From Tepidisphaeraceae bacterium (lineage in GTDB: Bacteria; Planctomycetota; Phycisphaerae; Tepidisphaerales; Tepidisphaeraceae), in assembly GCA_025450555.1 (NCBI GenBank), contig JANWHF010000349.1:1-7077 (forward strand): a stretch of 7,077 nucleotides of DNA. Direction: 5' to 3'. Under the pieces are notes generated by a model, which saw only the letters and a list, made by a program, of their open reading frames with translations, did not search any database and was not told the DNA's origin. Shown piece by piece: positions 1 through 6,597 of this stretch; position 1 is the stretch's first letter, and each line of letters opens with the position of its first letter. A program made the translations under genes and the position numbers.

Positions 1-6
1 AACTGC

Positions 7-1452
7 TCACCATCGCCCCAGTTTCGCGATCGCCGCGTCGCGCGCGTTGTTTTGCTGGGTCATCTCCGCCAGCACATTGTTAATGTGCTGGATGGCGTTG
101 TCGCGCGCGGTGTTGTGGCGCGTCATGTCGGCCAGAATTCGCTCCAGATAATCGTGATGCTCCGTGATGTCATGATTGAGCTTCAGGAACTGCTGGTGCT
201 GGCGCATGATCGGCCCCAGAAGCGTCAACGGAAGATCGGCCGGCGGCTGAAGATCGAAAATCCTGGGCGAAAGTGGATCAGAATTTTCGCTGCCGTCGAG
301 GTACTCCGACATGAATACGTCGCCGCTGGCGATCATCTGATCGATCGGCATGTGCGTCAGGCAGAGGCGCTGATCGAAGGCACATTCCCAGCCGCAGCCG
401 AAGCAGCCCAGCGGCATGCGAATAGCCGCCGTTCGTTTTCCGACCGGCAGAAAGCGGCGCGGATCGGAGCCGGCGCCGAAGCGACCGATCGTTCCGCCGC
501 CGAAGACTCCCAGCGTCGGACGGTTCAAGGCGGCGGCAATGTGCATCGGGCCGGTGTCAGCGCCGATGTAGCCGCTTGCCATCTCCAGGACGCCGGCAAG
601 TAATCCGGGCCGATTGCCCAGCAAGATTAACCTTTTGATCTCATGCGAAAGTCCAGCGGCAGCGATGGCCTCCAGCGCAGGCGCATCGGTTTCACTCCCC
701 AGCAGAACGACGTCGCGCCGCTGCGCCAGATGTGCGGCCCAGCGCGCCCAGGCGCCGGCAGGCAGGCTTCGCAGCAGCCCGTCACCCGAGCTGGGAAACA
801 GCACCAACGGCGCCTTGCCGGGAGGAAATCCGCTGTCGCTCCAGAAGGCCGCCGCCGCGTTGCGATCCTCCACGTGCATGTGAACCATTGGAAGATGCGG
901 AGCCGGGTCGATGCCAAGCGATGAAAGCATCGCGTGATATTTTTTCACTTCCGGCCATTCGTAGCTGGTTTTGACCAGTTCCCAGCCTTGCGGCTTTGGC
1001 AGGCCTAAACGCTCGCGAATCGGTCGATTGGCGATATTGAGGCCGGTGCAATTCTCGAAGGCAATCACGCGCGGCACGCCGCACAGCATCGCCAGCAGCT
1101 CGGCGGCCCAGGCGCGGTTGTATTCCGAAAGGATCATCAGATCCGGATGAAGATCGCGCGAGACCTCGCGAAGCAGATCGGCAACCTGGTCTTCCTTGCC
1201 CTGCACTGGCGCGTAAGAATCAAACCCCAGCGAAATCACCTGCACCCACGCCGGCAGGATCTGATGAAGCCCAATGAGTTTCGGGCGCACCAGCAGCAGG
1301 ATGCGCGTTTCGGGCCATCGCGCATGCAGGCCCGACAGCAACGTCGAGCCGAGCACGGCATCGCCCAATCCATCCAGCCGCGAAACCAGAATCGTGTGCG
1401 GAGAAGTCTGTTCGCCAGGTGCTTGATCCATGTGGGGGTGCATCATACGCAT
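7..1452 (-). CDS. Family-9 glycosyltransferase (heptosyltransferase-like) with C-terminal coiled-coil repeat tail, paralog 1
   Basis: A 481-residue GT9-type glycosyltransferase, expected to transfer a sugar from a nucleotide donor to a growing surface glycan in the cytoplasm; donor and acceptor cannot be read from sequence. The N-terminal motif RLDGLGDAVLGS (residues 25-36) fits the GT9 'R-x-x-x-L-G-D' signature, with D31 as the likely catalytic Asp. The C-terminal donor-site motif GADTGPMH lies at 297-304, followed by PTLGVFGGG. A four-cysteine motif (C350, C353, C357, C364) follows. GT9 proteins are usually about 350 residues. Here a linker and GPIM motif (413-416) lead into a heptad tail ending at 480. 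It is a tandem paralog of the gene at 1701-3149 and probably its downstream operon partner, 248 bp away. No clear Shine-Dalgarno precedes M1. Starting at M8 (codon at 1429-1431) would leave exactly as many residues before the first beta strand as in the paralog, so the true start may be M8. Confidence 0.9.
   Translation of the reverse strand: MRMMHPHMDQAPGEQTSPHTILVSRLDGLGDAVLGSTLLSGLHARWPETRILLLVRPKLIGLHQILPAWVQVISLGFDSYAPVQGKEDQVADLLREVSRDLHPDLMILSEYNRAWAAELLAMLCGVPRVIAFENCTGLNIANRPIRERLGLPKPQGWELVKTSYEWPEVKKYHAMLSSLGIDPAPHLPMVHMHVEDRNAAAAFWSDSGFPPGKAPLVLFPSSGDGLLRSLPAGAWARWAAHLAQRRDVVLLGSETDAPALEAIAAAGLSHEIKRLILLGNRPGLLAGVLEMASGYIGADTGPMHIAAALNRPTLGVFGGGTIGRFGAGSDPRRFLPVGKRTAAIRMPLGCFGCGWECAFDQRLCLTHMPIDQMIASGDVFMSEYLDGSENSDPLSPRIFDLQPPADLPLTLLGPIMRQHQQFLKLNHDITEHHDYLERILADMTRHNTARDNAIQHINNVLAEMTQQNNARDAAIAKLGRW
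13..138 (-). repeat. Two tandem 63-bp units encoding 21-residue heptad repeats in the GT9 tail
   Basis: Two in-frame copies, 76-138 (residues 439-459) and 13-75 (residues 460-480), match at 10 of 21 amino acids by direct comparison. The shared core is L-A-(D/E)-M-T and N-x-A-R-D-x-A-I. The similarity is also visible in the DNA: GTCGCGCGCG occurs at 37-46 and again at 100-109, exactly 63 bases apart. The 21-residue period equals three heptads. Core positions a are L440, N447, I454, L461, N468 and I475; positions d are M443, R450, I457, M464, R471 and L478. Confidence 0.8.
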
Positions 1453-1546
1453 GGAAAAAAGTCAATCCAGATCGGGAATTGGAGGAGTTCACGAGGTAGC
1501 ATTGAGTGGGAAAGCAAACGCAGATTTTGCACCAAAGCGAGGTCTT

Positions 1547-1696
1547 CCCTTTTAGCCGCCCCGCCTGCGGGGCGCGTCCATTGGCGCGGAAACAAGCGCG
1601 GTCAAAGAGCGTCGAGATGCATTTCATTTAAGATCGAGAACTGCGCGGCGCGGGACGTCAACCAAACGCGCCCCACAGGTGGGGCGGCTAAAAGGG
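1547..1696. repeat. REPIN/MITE-like element: two inverted 30-nt hairpin units
   Basis: The 30 bases at 1547-1576 and at 1667-1696 are inverted copies of one another with 28 of 30 matches. Each contains its own palindrome: CCCCGCCTGCGGGG at 1559-1572 and CCCCACAGGTGGGG at 1671-1684, extended by flanking CG and CG. The only two differences between the copies fall on a pair of bases that face each other in the local hairpin (G-C in one copy, A-T in the other), so both hairpins stay perfect. Each unit also carries the flank CCCTTTTAG (or its complement). About 90 bases lie between the units with no ORF and no strong further symmetry. Its right edge ends 4 bases from the stop codon of the upstream GT9 gene. 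I see no target-site duplication. Size and layout match REPINs (paired inverted REP sequences), but no transposase is in the window. On the minus-strand transcript it could also act as a weak terminator or RNA-stabilising structure between the two GT9 genes. Confidence 0.75.
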
Positions 1697-1700
1697 GGAA

Positions 1701-3149
1701 CTACCGCGGTGTTCGCGGTACTCCAGAATTCTGCTGCGCCAAAATCGACATCGCCGTCTTGAGCTGGTTGACCGTTTCGTCGCGGGTGCGATTCTGGCGG
1801 GCCATTTCGGAGAGGATGTTGGTGATGCTGCTGAGGGCGTCGCCCATTTCCGAGACGCGCCCCTGACGATCCGCATTGACCCGGGCCATGAAATCCTGGT
1901 GATCGCGCACTTCCTTCTGGAACTGGTGCATCGAGCGATGCATGCGCATGATGGGCCCCAGCATCATGACCGGCAAATCAGCCGCCGCGGGAAGATCGTA
2001 GACATCGGGCGCGGCCGCTTCGTGAAAAGTATTGGTGGCGCGATAGCGCGCGACAAATTCGTCTCCGGTGGCAAGAAGCAGTTCGATGGGCATGTGCGAC
2101 AGGCAGAGCCGCGAATCGAAGGGGCAGTCCCAATCGCACCCGTAGCAGGAGATGGGCATGCGGACAGCCGCCGCTTTTCGCCCAATGGGCAGATAGCGCT
2201 GCCCGCGATCGCCGCCGCCAAAGATTCCGAGCGTCGGTCTTCCCAGTGCCGCGGCAATGTGCATTGGCCCGCCATCTGACCCGATGAAGGCGGATGTGGT
2301 TTCGATCAGGGCAGTGAGCGTTCCAAGATGGTCATTGGGTAGAACAATGTGCTTCACCTGCGGCGGCAGATCGCCGGCCGCGATCGCGTCGATTGCGTTT
2401 TTGTCGATCTCGCTGCCGACGATCAGGACCGAATGCTGCTGGCTCAAATGCGCCGCCCATCGCGACCAGACCGCCGGCACGAGCGTACGCGAAAGATCGG
2501 GCCCGCGCCCGGGGAAAAGCAGGATCGTCTCCGGTCCTTTCAGCCCTGTGTCCGCCCAGATCTTGTCGGCGGCATTCTGGTCCTGCGTGCGCAAGACGAG
2601 CCCGCCGGGCAGAAAAGCATTCGGCTCCAGCCCCAGCGCTTCGAGCATCGCGCGATATTTTTCGATCTCAGGCTGATGCGGATAAACCGCGAGCCGCTGC
2701 CAGGGCTCCGACATGTCCACTTCCAGCGCATCAGCCACGGCTCGATTGGCCGGGTTCATGCCGCTGGGACCATTAAAAGCGACGATGAGGTCGGAGCTGG
2801 CCATGTTGGCCAGGACTTCGCTCGCCCAGACACGATCGAATTCGGCCAGCAGCGTGATGTCGGCCTGGCAATCTTCAGAAATGGCCCGAAGCTGCTCGGC
2901 CAGCATCTCTTCGCGCCCGGCCACCGGTTCGCGCGGATCAAAGGTCAGCGGAATGACTCGCACCCACTTGGGCAGGACATTACTGACTGCCGCCATCTGC
3001 GGTCGAACGAGCATTTTGATATAGGCGCCCGGCCAGCGCCGATGCAGGCCCGATAACATCATCGTTCCCAGCACGATATCGGAGAGCCCATCGAGCTGAG
3101 TGATCAGGATGGTGTTGATGGCTTGGGGAAACAGTGAAGGGTCGAGCAT
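1701..3149 (-). CDS. Family-9 glycosyltransferase (heptosyltransferase-like) with C-terminal coiled-coil tail, paralog 2
   Basis: A 482-residue GT9-like protein that aligns along its whole length with the product of 7-1452. The N-terminal motif is QLDGLSDIVLG (18-28): the usual LGD is LSD, but the Asp (D24) is kept. The donor-site motif is GSDGGPMH (290-297), where the usual Thr of DTGPMH is Gly. Four cysteines (C335, C338, C342, C349) keep the same spacing as in the paralog. GPIM at 398-401 starts the tail, which aligns without gaps to the paralog's and runs one partial 21-residue unit further. Its heptad core is L446, M449, N453, R456, V460, L463, M467, L470, N474. The start at 3149 leaves 12 residues before the first beta strand; a weak GAGG sits 3 bases upstream. 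It is probably the first gene of a two-gene minus-strand operon. A sugar-transfer role in envelope glycan assembly is inferred from family only. The donor-site change could alter donor choice or reduce activity. Confidence 0.9.
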   Translation of the reverse strand: MLDPSLFPQAINTILITQLDGLSDIVLGTMMLSGLHRRWPGAYIKMLVRPQMAAVSNVLPKWVRVIPLTFDPREPVAGREEMLAEQLRAISEDCQADITLLAEFDRVWASEVLANMASSDLIVAFNGPSGMNPANRAVADALEVDMSEPWQRLAVYPHQPEIEKYRAMLEALGLEPNAFLPGGLVLRTQDQNAADKIWADTGLKGPETILLFPGRGPDLSRTLVPAVWSRWAAHLSQQHSVLIVGSEIDKNAIDAIAAGDLPPQVKHIVLPNDHLGTLTALIETTSAFIGSDGGPMHIAAALGRPTLGIFGGGDRGQRYLPIGRKAAAVRMPISCYGCDWDCPFDSRLCLSHMPIELLLATGDEFVARYRATNTFHEAAAPDVYDLPAAADLPVMMLGPIMRMHRSMHQFQKEVRDHQDFMARVNADRQGRVSEMGDALSSITNILSEMARQNRTRDETVNQLKTAMSILAQQNSGVPRTPR

Positions 3150-3247
3150 GGGGCCTCGAGGTTACGGGGATTCTTTGGCGAACTTGGCCGATAGATAAAA
3201 ACGAACCGACCTGTCATCGAGCGATTACACGGCAAGCATCGAACCTT
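3150..3247. promoter_or_regulatory. Divergent intergenic region
   Basis: These 98 bases separate the start codons of the minus-strand GT9 block and the plus-strand GT2 block, so promoters for both blocks most likely lie here or overlap the gene starts. The centre (about 3191-3204) is locally A-rich (GATAGATAAAAAC). I could not find a convincing -35/-10 pair with good spacing on either strand, nor an operator palindrome. Confidence 0.4.
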
Positions 3248-4021
3248 ATGTCGGACAACTCATCGCCTTATCTCAGCATTATTGTGCCGGCTTACAACGA
3301 GTCGGCAACGATTGCCGGCACGTTATCGAAGGTCAAGACGTTTCTCGATGCCCAAACGTACGGCTATCAAGTCATCGTTTGTGCCGACGGAACCGATGGC
3401 ACCCGCGAGCGAGCCGCCGAGTTTGCGGGAAACGACCCGCGATGGATTGTACTCGGATCTCCTGAGCGTGGCGGCAAGGGAAAAGCCGTGCGACAAGGCT
3501 TTTTCCGTGCCGAGGGTCAAATCATCGGATTTATCGATGCCGACTATAAAACGCCGATCGAAGAACTCAAAAAACTGCTGCCGTATCTGGAGGGTGGTGC
3601 CGATGTTGTGATCGGATCGCGACGCATGGGTGAGGCGCAGATCCAGGTGCCGCAGCCGTTGTATCGGAGATGGGGATCGCGGGCGTTCGGCGCGGTGATG
3701 CGGCAGATGATCGGCCTCCAGGGGATCGGGGATACGCAGTGCGGGTTTAAATTTTTCAGGCGCGAAGCCGGCAAGCGGCTTTTCTCGATGCAGCGGGTCG
3801 ATGGGTACATGTTCGACGTGGAAATCCTCCGCCTGGCGCGGCTGCTGAACCTGCGCATTCAGGAAGTCGGCGTCTGCTGGCGCGACGATGGCGATAGCCG
3901 ATATAACCCGATTATCGGAACCTGGAAAAACGCCCGCGATCTGCTGAGGATTCGGGGGATGGAATATGATCTGACTGTACAGACGCCACCATCAAGCACC
4001 GGAGTACGCCAAGCTGCATGA
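3248..4021 (+). CDS. GT2 glycosyltransferase, polyprenyl-phosphate sugar synthase type (ALG5/DPM1-like)
   Basis: A 257-residue GT-A-fold enzyme. By family it transfers a sugar from a nucleotide donor to a polyprenyl phosphate on the cytoplasmic face of the membrane. Visible motifs are SIIVPAYNE (10-18), an acidic motif CADGTDGT (45-52), RGGKGKAVRQG (74-84), the metal-binding DAD (97-99), GSRR (123-126), DTQCGFKFF (162-170) and FDVE (189-192). W211 and the D213-D214 region come near the end of the domain. This order is typical of dolichyl-phosphate glucose/mannose synthases. The usual DDGS start of the second motif is altered. There is no transmembrane segment, so it should be soluble or peripheral. 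The frame stays open back to an ATG at 3134, but that would overlap the start of the divergent GT9 gene and add 38 residues unlike the family, so 3248 is chosen. The Shine-Dalgarno is weak. The downstream GT-C gene is a plausible user of its product. Confidence 0.9.
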   Translation: MSDNSSPYLSIIVPAYNESATIAGTLSKVKTFLDAQTYGYQVIVCADGTDGTRERAAEFAGNDPRWIVLGSPERGGKGKAVRQGFFRAEGQIIGFIDADYKTPIEELKKLLPYLEGGADVVIGSRRMGEAQIQVPQPLYRRWGSRAFGAVMRQMIGLQGIGDTQCGFKFFRREAGKRLFSMQRVDGYMFDVEILRLARLLNLRIQEVGVCWRDDGDSRYNPIIGTWKNARDLLRIRGMEYDLTVQTPPSSTGVRQAA

Positions 4022-4100
4022 AATGCGCATCGGGTCCTCACGTCCGAAAATAAAGGGGCGATCGAAGATTCATTTCGGTTGATCGTGAACGCCGACTCCA

Positions 4101-4133
4101 TCAGGCCTGCGTGAAGTAAATAGCGCAGCCTGA
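4101..4133 (+). promoter_or_regulatory. Stem-loop just upstream of the GT-C-like gene start
   Basis: TCAGGCCTGCG (4101-4111) and CGCAGCCTGA (4124-4133) pair as a 10-bp stem with one bulged C and a 12-base loop. The stem ends 3 bases before the ATG at 4137, where a ribosome binding site would be expected and none is recognisable. It could limit translation initiation of the membrane protein. No T-run follows, so it is not a standard intrinsic terminator for the GT2 gene. The rest of the 115-base gap (4022-4136) shows nothing else I can name. Confidence 0.45.
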
Positions 4134-4136
4134 CCT

Positions 4137-5630
4137 ATGACAGTAGCGGCGAATTCAATTCCATCCCTATCCCATGAGGCGTCCCCCCGTCGCGCGCGCC
4201 GAAGCGCGGCGGCCGCAGAACTGCTGTGCATTCTCCCGGCATTCGCGATTTGCCTGTTAGTCTGCTTCTGGTTCATCACCTGGGGTAGCGGGCATCTCTT
4301 CGTCTTCGATCGATTCGGCAACTACTACGACGCCCAGGCGCGGGCGATGCTGCATGGGCATCTTAATGTGCCGCCGGAGGCGATCGGATATGAGGCCTTC
4401 GAGCGGGACGGGAAATTCTACGGGTATTTTGGAATTATGCCGGCGCTGCTTCGTGTGCCATTGCTGCTACTCGCTCCGCAGATGGATGGCATGTGGAGCC
4501 GGCTGGCGATGCTGGTGGCCTGCTCCCTGAATCTGGTTTATGCGAAACGCCTGCTGACATTGGCCCGAGGGAGGCGTGAAAAAGCTTCATCTCTCAATTA
4601 TTGGTGGCATGACTCGCTGTTTCTGCTCGCCGTCGGCATCGGATCGACGAATCTCTTCATCATCAGCCGATCCTTCACCTTTCATGAAGCGATCATGTGG
4701 GGAAGTACCTTTGCCCTGATGGCCGGGTATTACCTGATTCGGTACCTTCAGGCCGGTCAGATTGCAGCGATCACCTTGGCGGGTTTATTCGCTTTGCTCG
4801 CATTCCTGGCGCGTCCGACGGCTGGTGCCGGGGCCATTCTCGCAGTTGGAATTATGGGCCTTTATCTGCTCTATCAATCGATTCGCTTGCATTCGCGTCT
4901 CAATGCGGTGGGCGGTCTGCTGGCTTGCGGCATCATCGCCTGCGGGATCGGCATCTTCTCCGGCATCAATTATGCCAAATTTGGTACGTTCCAAGGTGTG
5001 CCGCTCAAGTACTACCTGCCTTACGCCATGGAACCCCAGCGGATGGAATTGACCGGTGGCAGCCAGATTCATCTGGCAAATCTGCCAACAGGAATTGCAA
5101 CTTATTTTGGCGTCGCGGGTTTCGATACGAATCACGCGTTTCCCTGGATTTATTTGACCCAGCGAGTCGCGGTCTTACCCGGCGCGGCAATCGACATTGT
5201 CGAGCCGCATTCGAGCATTCCCGTAAGCATGCCGGCACTCTTTCTGCTGGCCTGCTTCGGCGGGCTCGCGATCGCACGTAAGGGAAACTCGGCGGCCAGC
5301 GCGGCCCATCTTCCAGCAGCAGGATTGCTCATCGGAGCCAGCGTTGTGCTGGTGACGGTCGGAATCACCCAACGCTATTTGCATGATTTCTTTCCGGTGC
5401 TCGTCTTGGCCGGGGCGTTTGGGATGGCCGAGCTGGAAAGACGCAAGGGAAGCGCTCATTCCCGGGTTTTCCGAAGCACCATCTTGACGTTACTGGTGCT
5501 CCTCAGCATTGGTATCAACTGTGCCTTCGCCTTTGATTATCAGGCGGAAATTGCCAATAGCGCCCCGCCGGGACAGCACCAGCGGCTGGAGCGCATCCGC
5601 GCGATGTTTGGAGAGGGGGGATTGCGATGA
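4137..5630 (+). CDS. Polytopic GT-C-like membrane protein (putative lipid-linked-sugar glycosyltransferase)
   Basis: A 497-residue integral membrane protein with roughly ten hydrophobic spans. The N terminus is basic (RRARR at 18-22), which predicts a cytoplasmic start, and the first span is at about 29-49. The first outer loop carries FDRFGNYYDAQA (57-68), then E86 and DGKFYGYFGIMPALLR (91-106). Acidic residues in this first loop (here D58, D65, E86) are where GT-C enzymes such as ArnT and protein O-mannosyltransferases place their catalytic residues. A further FHEA motif follows in the middle of the protein. GT-C enzymes use polyprenyl-phosphate sugars on the outer face of the membrane, which fits the GT2 gene just upstream. 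The exact family and acceptor are not recognised. The start is the only ATG before the first span and lacks a clear Shine-Dalgarno. Its stop overlaps the next gene's ATG (ATGA, 5627-5630), so the two are probably translationally coupled. Confidence 0.8.
   Translation: MTVAANSIPSLSHEASPRRARRSAAAAELLCILPAFAICLLVCFWFITWGSGHLFVFDRFGNYYDAQARAMLHGHLNVPPEAIGYEAFERDGKFYGYFGIMPALLRVPLLLLAPQMDGMWSRLAMLVACSLNLVYAKRLLTLARGRREKASSLNYWWHDSLFLLAVGIGSTNLFIISRSFTFHEAIMWGSTFALMAGYYLIRYLQAGQIAAITLAGLFALLAFLARPTAGAGAILAVGIMGLYLLYQSIRLHSRLNAVGGLLACGIIACGIGIFSGINYAKFGTFQGVPLKYYLPYAMEPQRMELTGGSQIHLANLPTGIATYFGVAGFDTNHAFPWIYLTQRVAVLPGAAIDIVEPHSSIPVSMPALFLLACFGGLAIARKGNSAASAAHLPAAGLLIGASVVLVTVGITQRYLHDFFPVLVLAGAFGMAELERRKGSAHSRVFRSTILTLLVLLSIGINCAFAFDYQAEIANSAPPGQHQRLERIRAMFGEGGLR
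5610..5620 (+). promoter_or_regulatory. Strong ribosome binding site for the epimerase gene
   Basis: A purine-rich GGAGAGGGGGG lies inside the end of the GT-C-like gene, 6 bases before the ATG at 5627. It supports the overlapping ATGA start. Confidence 0.75.
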
Positions 5631-6583
5631 ACCGCTATTTCATCACCGGCGGCGCGGGTTTCATCGGCAGCAATCTCGCCGATCGGTTGCTTGCGCTGGG
5701 ACATTGCGTCACCGTTTACGACAATTTCTCAACCGGGCAGCGCTGGTTTATCGAGTCTTCTCTATCGCAGCCGAATTTCCGGCTGGTCGAGGGCGATACG
5801 CTCGACGCGTCATCGCTGGAGCGCGCCATCGAAGGGCATGACTGGGTCTTCCATCTCGCGGCAAACGCCGATGTACGATTTGGCACCGACCATCCATCGC
5901 GCGATCTGCAGCAGAATACCATTGCCACCCACAACGTGCTGGAGGCGATGCGGAAGACCGGCATCAAGCAAATTGCCTTCTCATCGACGGGCTCCGTTTA
6001 CGGCGAGCCCACCGTCTTTCCGACGCCGGAGGATTGTCCATTTCCGGTGCAGACTTCACTGTACGCGGCCAGCAAGTTGGCCGGTGAAGGTCTAATCAGC
6101 GCCTACTGCGCCGGTTTTGGCTTCAAAGCCTGCATCTTTCGCTTCGTATCCATCCTCGGCGAGCGCTATTCGCACGGGCATGTGTTTGATTTTCTGCGAA
6201 AGCTCAAAGCCGATCCCGCCCGCATCGAAGTGCTCGGCAATGGCAAGCAGCGCAAGAGCTATCTGTACGTTCAGGATTGCATCAGCGCGATGCTCCATGC
6301 GATGGAACGCATCGACGCAGGCGTGCATGTTTTTAATCTCGGTGCGCCGGAATATTGCACGGTCGATCAGTCGCTTTCATGGATCTGCGAGCGCATCGGC
6401 CTTCAGCCTCGGCGCGACTATTCCGGCGGCGAGCGCGGATGGATCGGCGACAGCCGGTTCATTTACCTCGATACGACGCGCATCACGCAGCTTGGCTGGA
6501 AGCCGCAAATCAGTATTCGCCAGGCGGTGATCAAGACGGTCGATTATCTGCAGGCCAATCCGTGGCTGTTCGAGGCGCGATGA
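5627..6583 (+). CDS. NAD-dependent sugar-nucleotide epimerase/dehydratase (extended SDR, GalE-like)
   Basis: A 318-residue extended short-chain dehydrogenase of the sugar-nucleotide type, near the normal length for UDP-hexose 4-epimerases and related enzymes. The Rossmann motif GGAGFIG is at 8-14, D32 after the second strand suits NAD binding, D57 sits in a GD motif, and HLAA is at 76-79. The active site includes the SSTGSVYGE stretch (119-127) and the Y146-x3-K150 pair in YAASK. The substrate-binding half includes the RFVSILGERYSHGHV stretch and the GNGKQRKSYLYVQD stretch, typical of UDP-sugar epimerases. It likely converts one nucleotide sugar into another in the cytoplasm to feed the nearby glycosyltransferases. 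Whether it is a 4-epimerase, a 4,6-dehydratase or another type is not settled; the lack of a clear dehydratase Asp-Glu pair after the serine/threonine motif favours an epimerase. It overlaps the upstream gene by 4 bases. Confidence 0.9.
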   Translation: MNRYFITGGAGFIGSNLADRLLALGHCVTVYDNFSTGQRWFIESSLSQPNFRLVEGDTLDASSLERAIEGHDWVFHLAANADVRFGTDHPSRDLQQNTIATHNVLEAMRKTGIKQIAFSSTGSVYGEPTVFPTPEDCPFPVQTSLYAASKLAGEGLISAYCAGFGFKACIFRFVSILGERYSHGHVFDFLRKLKADPARIEVLGNGKQRKSYLYVQDCISAMLHAMERIDAGVHVFNLGAPEYCTVDQSLSWICERIGLQPRRDYSGGERGWIGDSRFIYLDTTRITQLGWKPQISIRQAVIKTVDYLQANPWLFEAR

Positions 6584-6588
6584 GAGAT

Positions 6589-6592
6589 GAGG
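6589..6592 (+). promoter_or_regulatory. Ribosome binding site deciding the SDR start
   Basis: GAGG lies 5 bases before the ATG at 6598. An in-frame ATG at 6580 overlaps the epimerase stop (ATGA, 6580-6583) and would add six residues (MRDEVA), but no good Shine-Dalgarno precedes it. The SDR fold normally begins 5-10 residues before the TGxxxGxG motif, so 6598 is preferred. Confidence 0.6.
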
Positions 6593-6597
6593 TTGCG

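Noticed and set aside
52..603. 183-residue plus-strand open frame antisense to the first GT9 gene
   Set aside because: It has no family motif and mirrors the tail repeat on the opposite strand; the GT9 frame explains this DNA.
1547..1696. CRISPR array or classical rho-independent terminator
   Set aside because: There are only two units and they are inverted, not direct repeats. Neither hairpin is followed by a convincing T-run in the direction of transcription.
1547..1696. Insertion sequence with target-site duplication
   Set aside because: The flanks (AGGTCTT and GGAACTA) do not repeat, and there is no transposase frame inside the 150 bases.
1147..1866. 239-residue plus-strand open frame spanning the gap between the two GT9 genes
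   Set aside because: It is antisense to both GT9 genes and crosses the hairpin element. Its sequence is Arg-rich with no domain, and it looks like a shadow of GC-rich coding sequence.
2349..3056. 235-residue plus-strand open frame antisense to the second GT9 gene
   Set aside because: It is fully covered by a well-supported gene on the other strand. Its His/Arg/Gln-rich composition and lack of any recognisable motif indicate a shadow frame.
3134..3247. N-terminal extension of the GT2 protein from the upstream ATG at 3134
   Set aside because: It would overlap the start of the divergent GT9 gene and add 38 residues that do not resemble GT2 enzymes or a signal peptide.
4697..5281. 194-residue open frame inside the GT-C-like gene
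   Set aside because: It is the same strand in another frame, with no motif and no hydrophobic pattern, whereas the main frame gives clear membrane spans.
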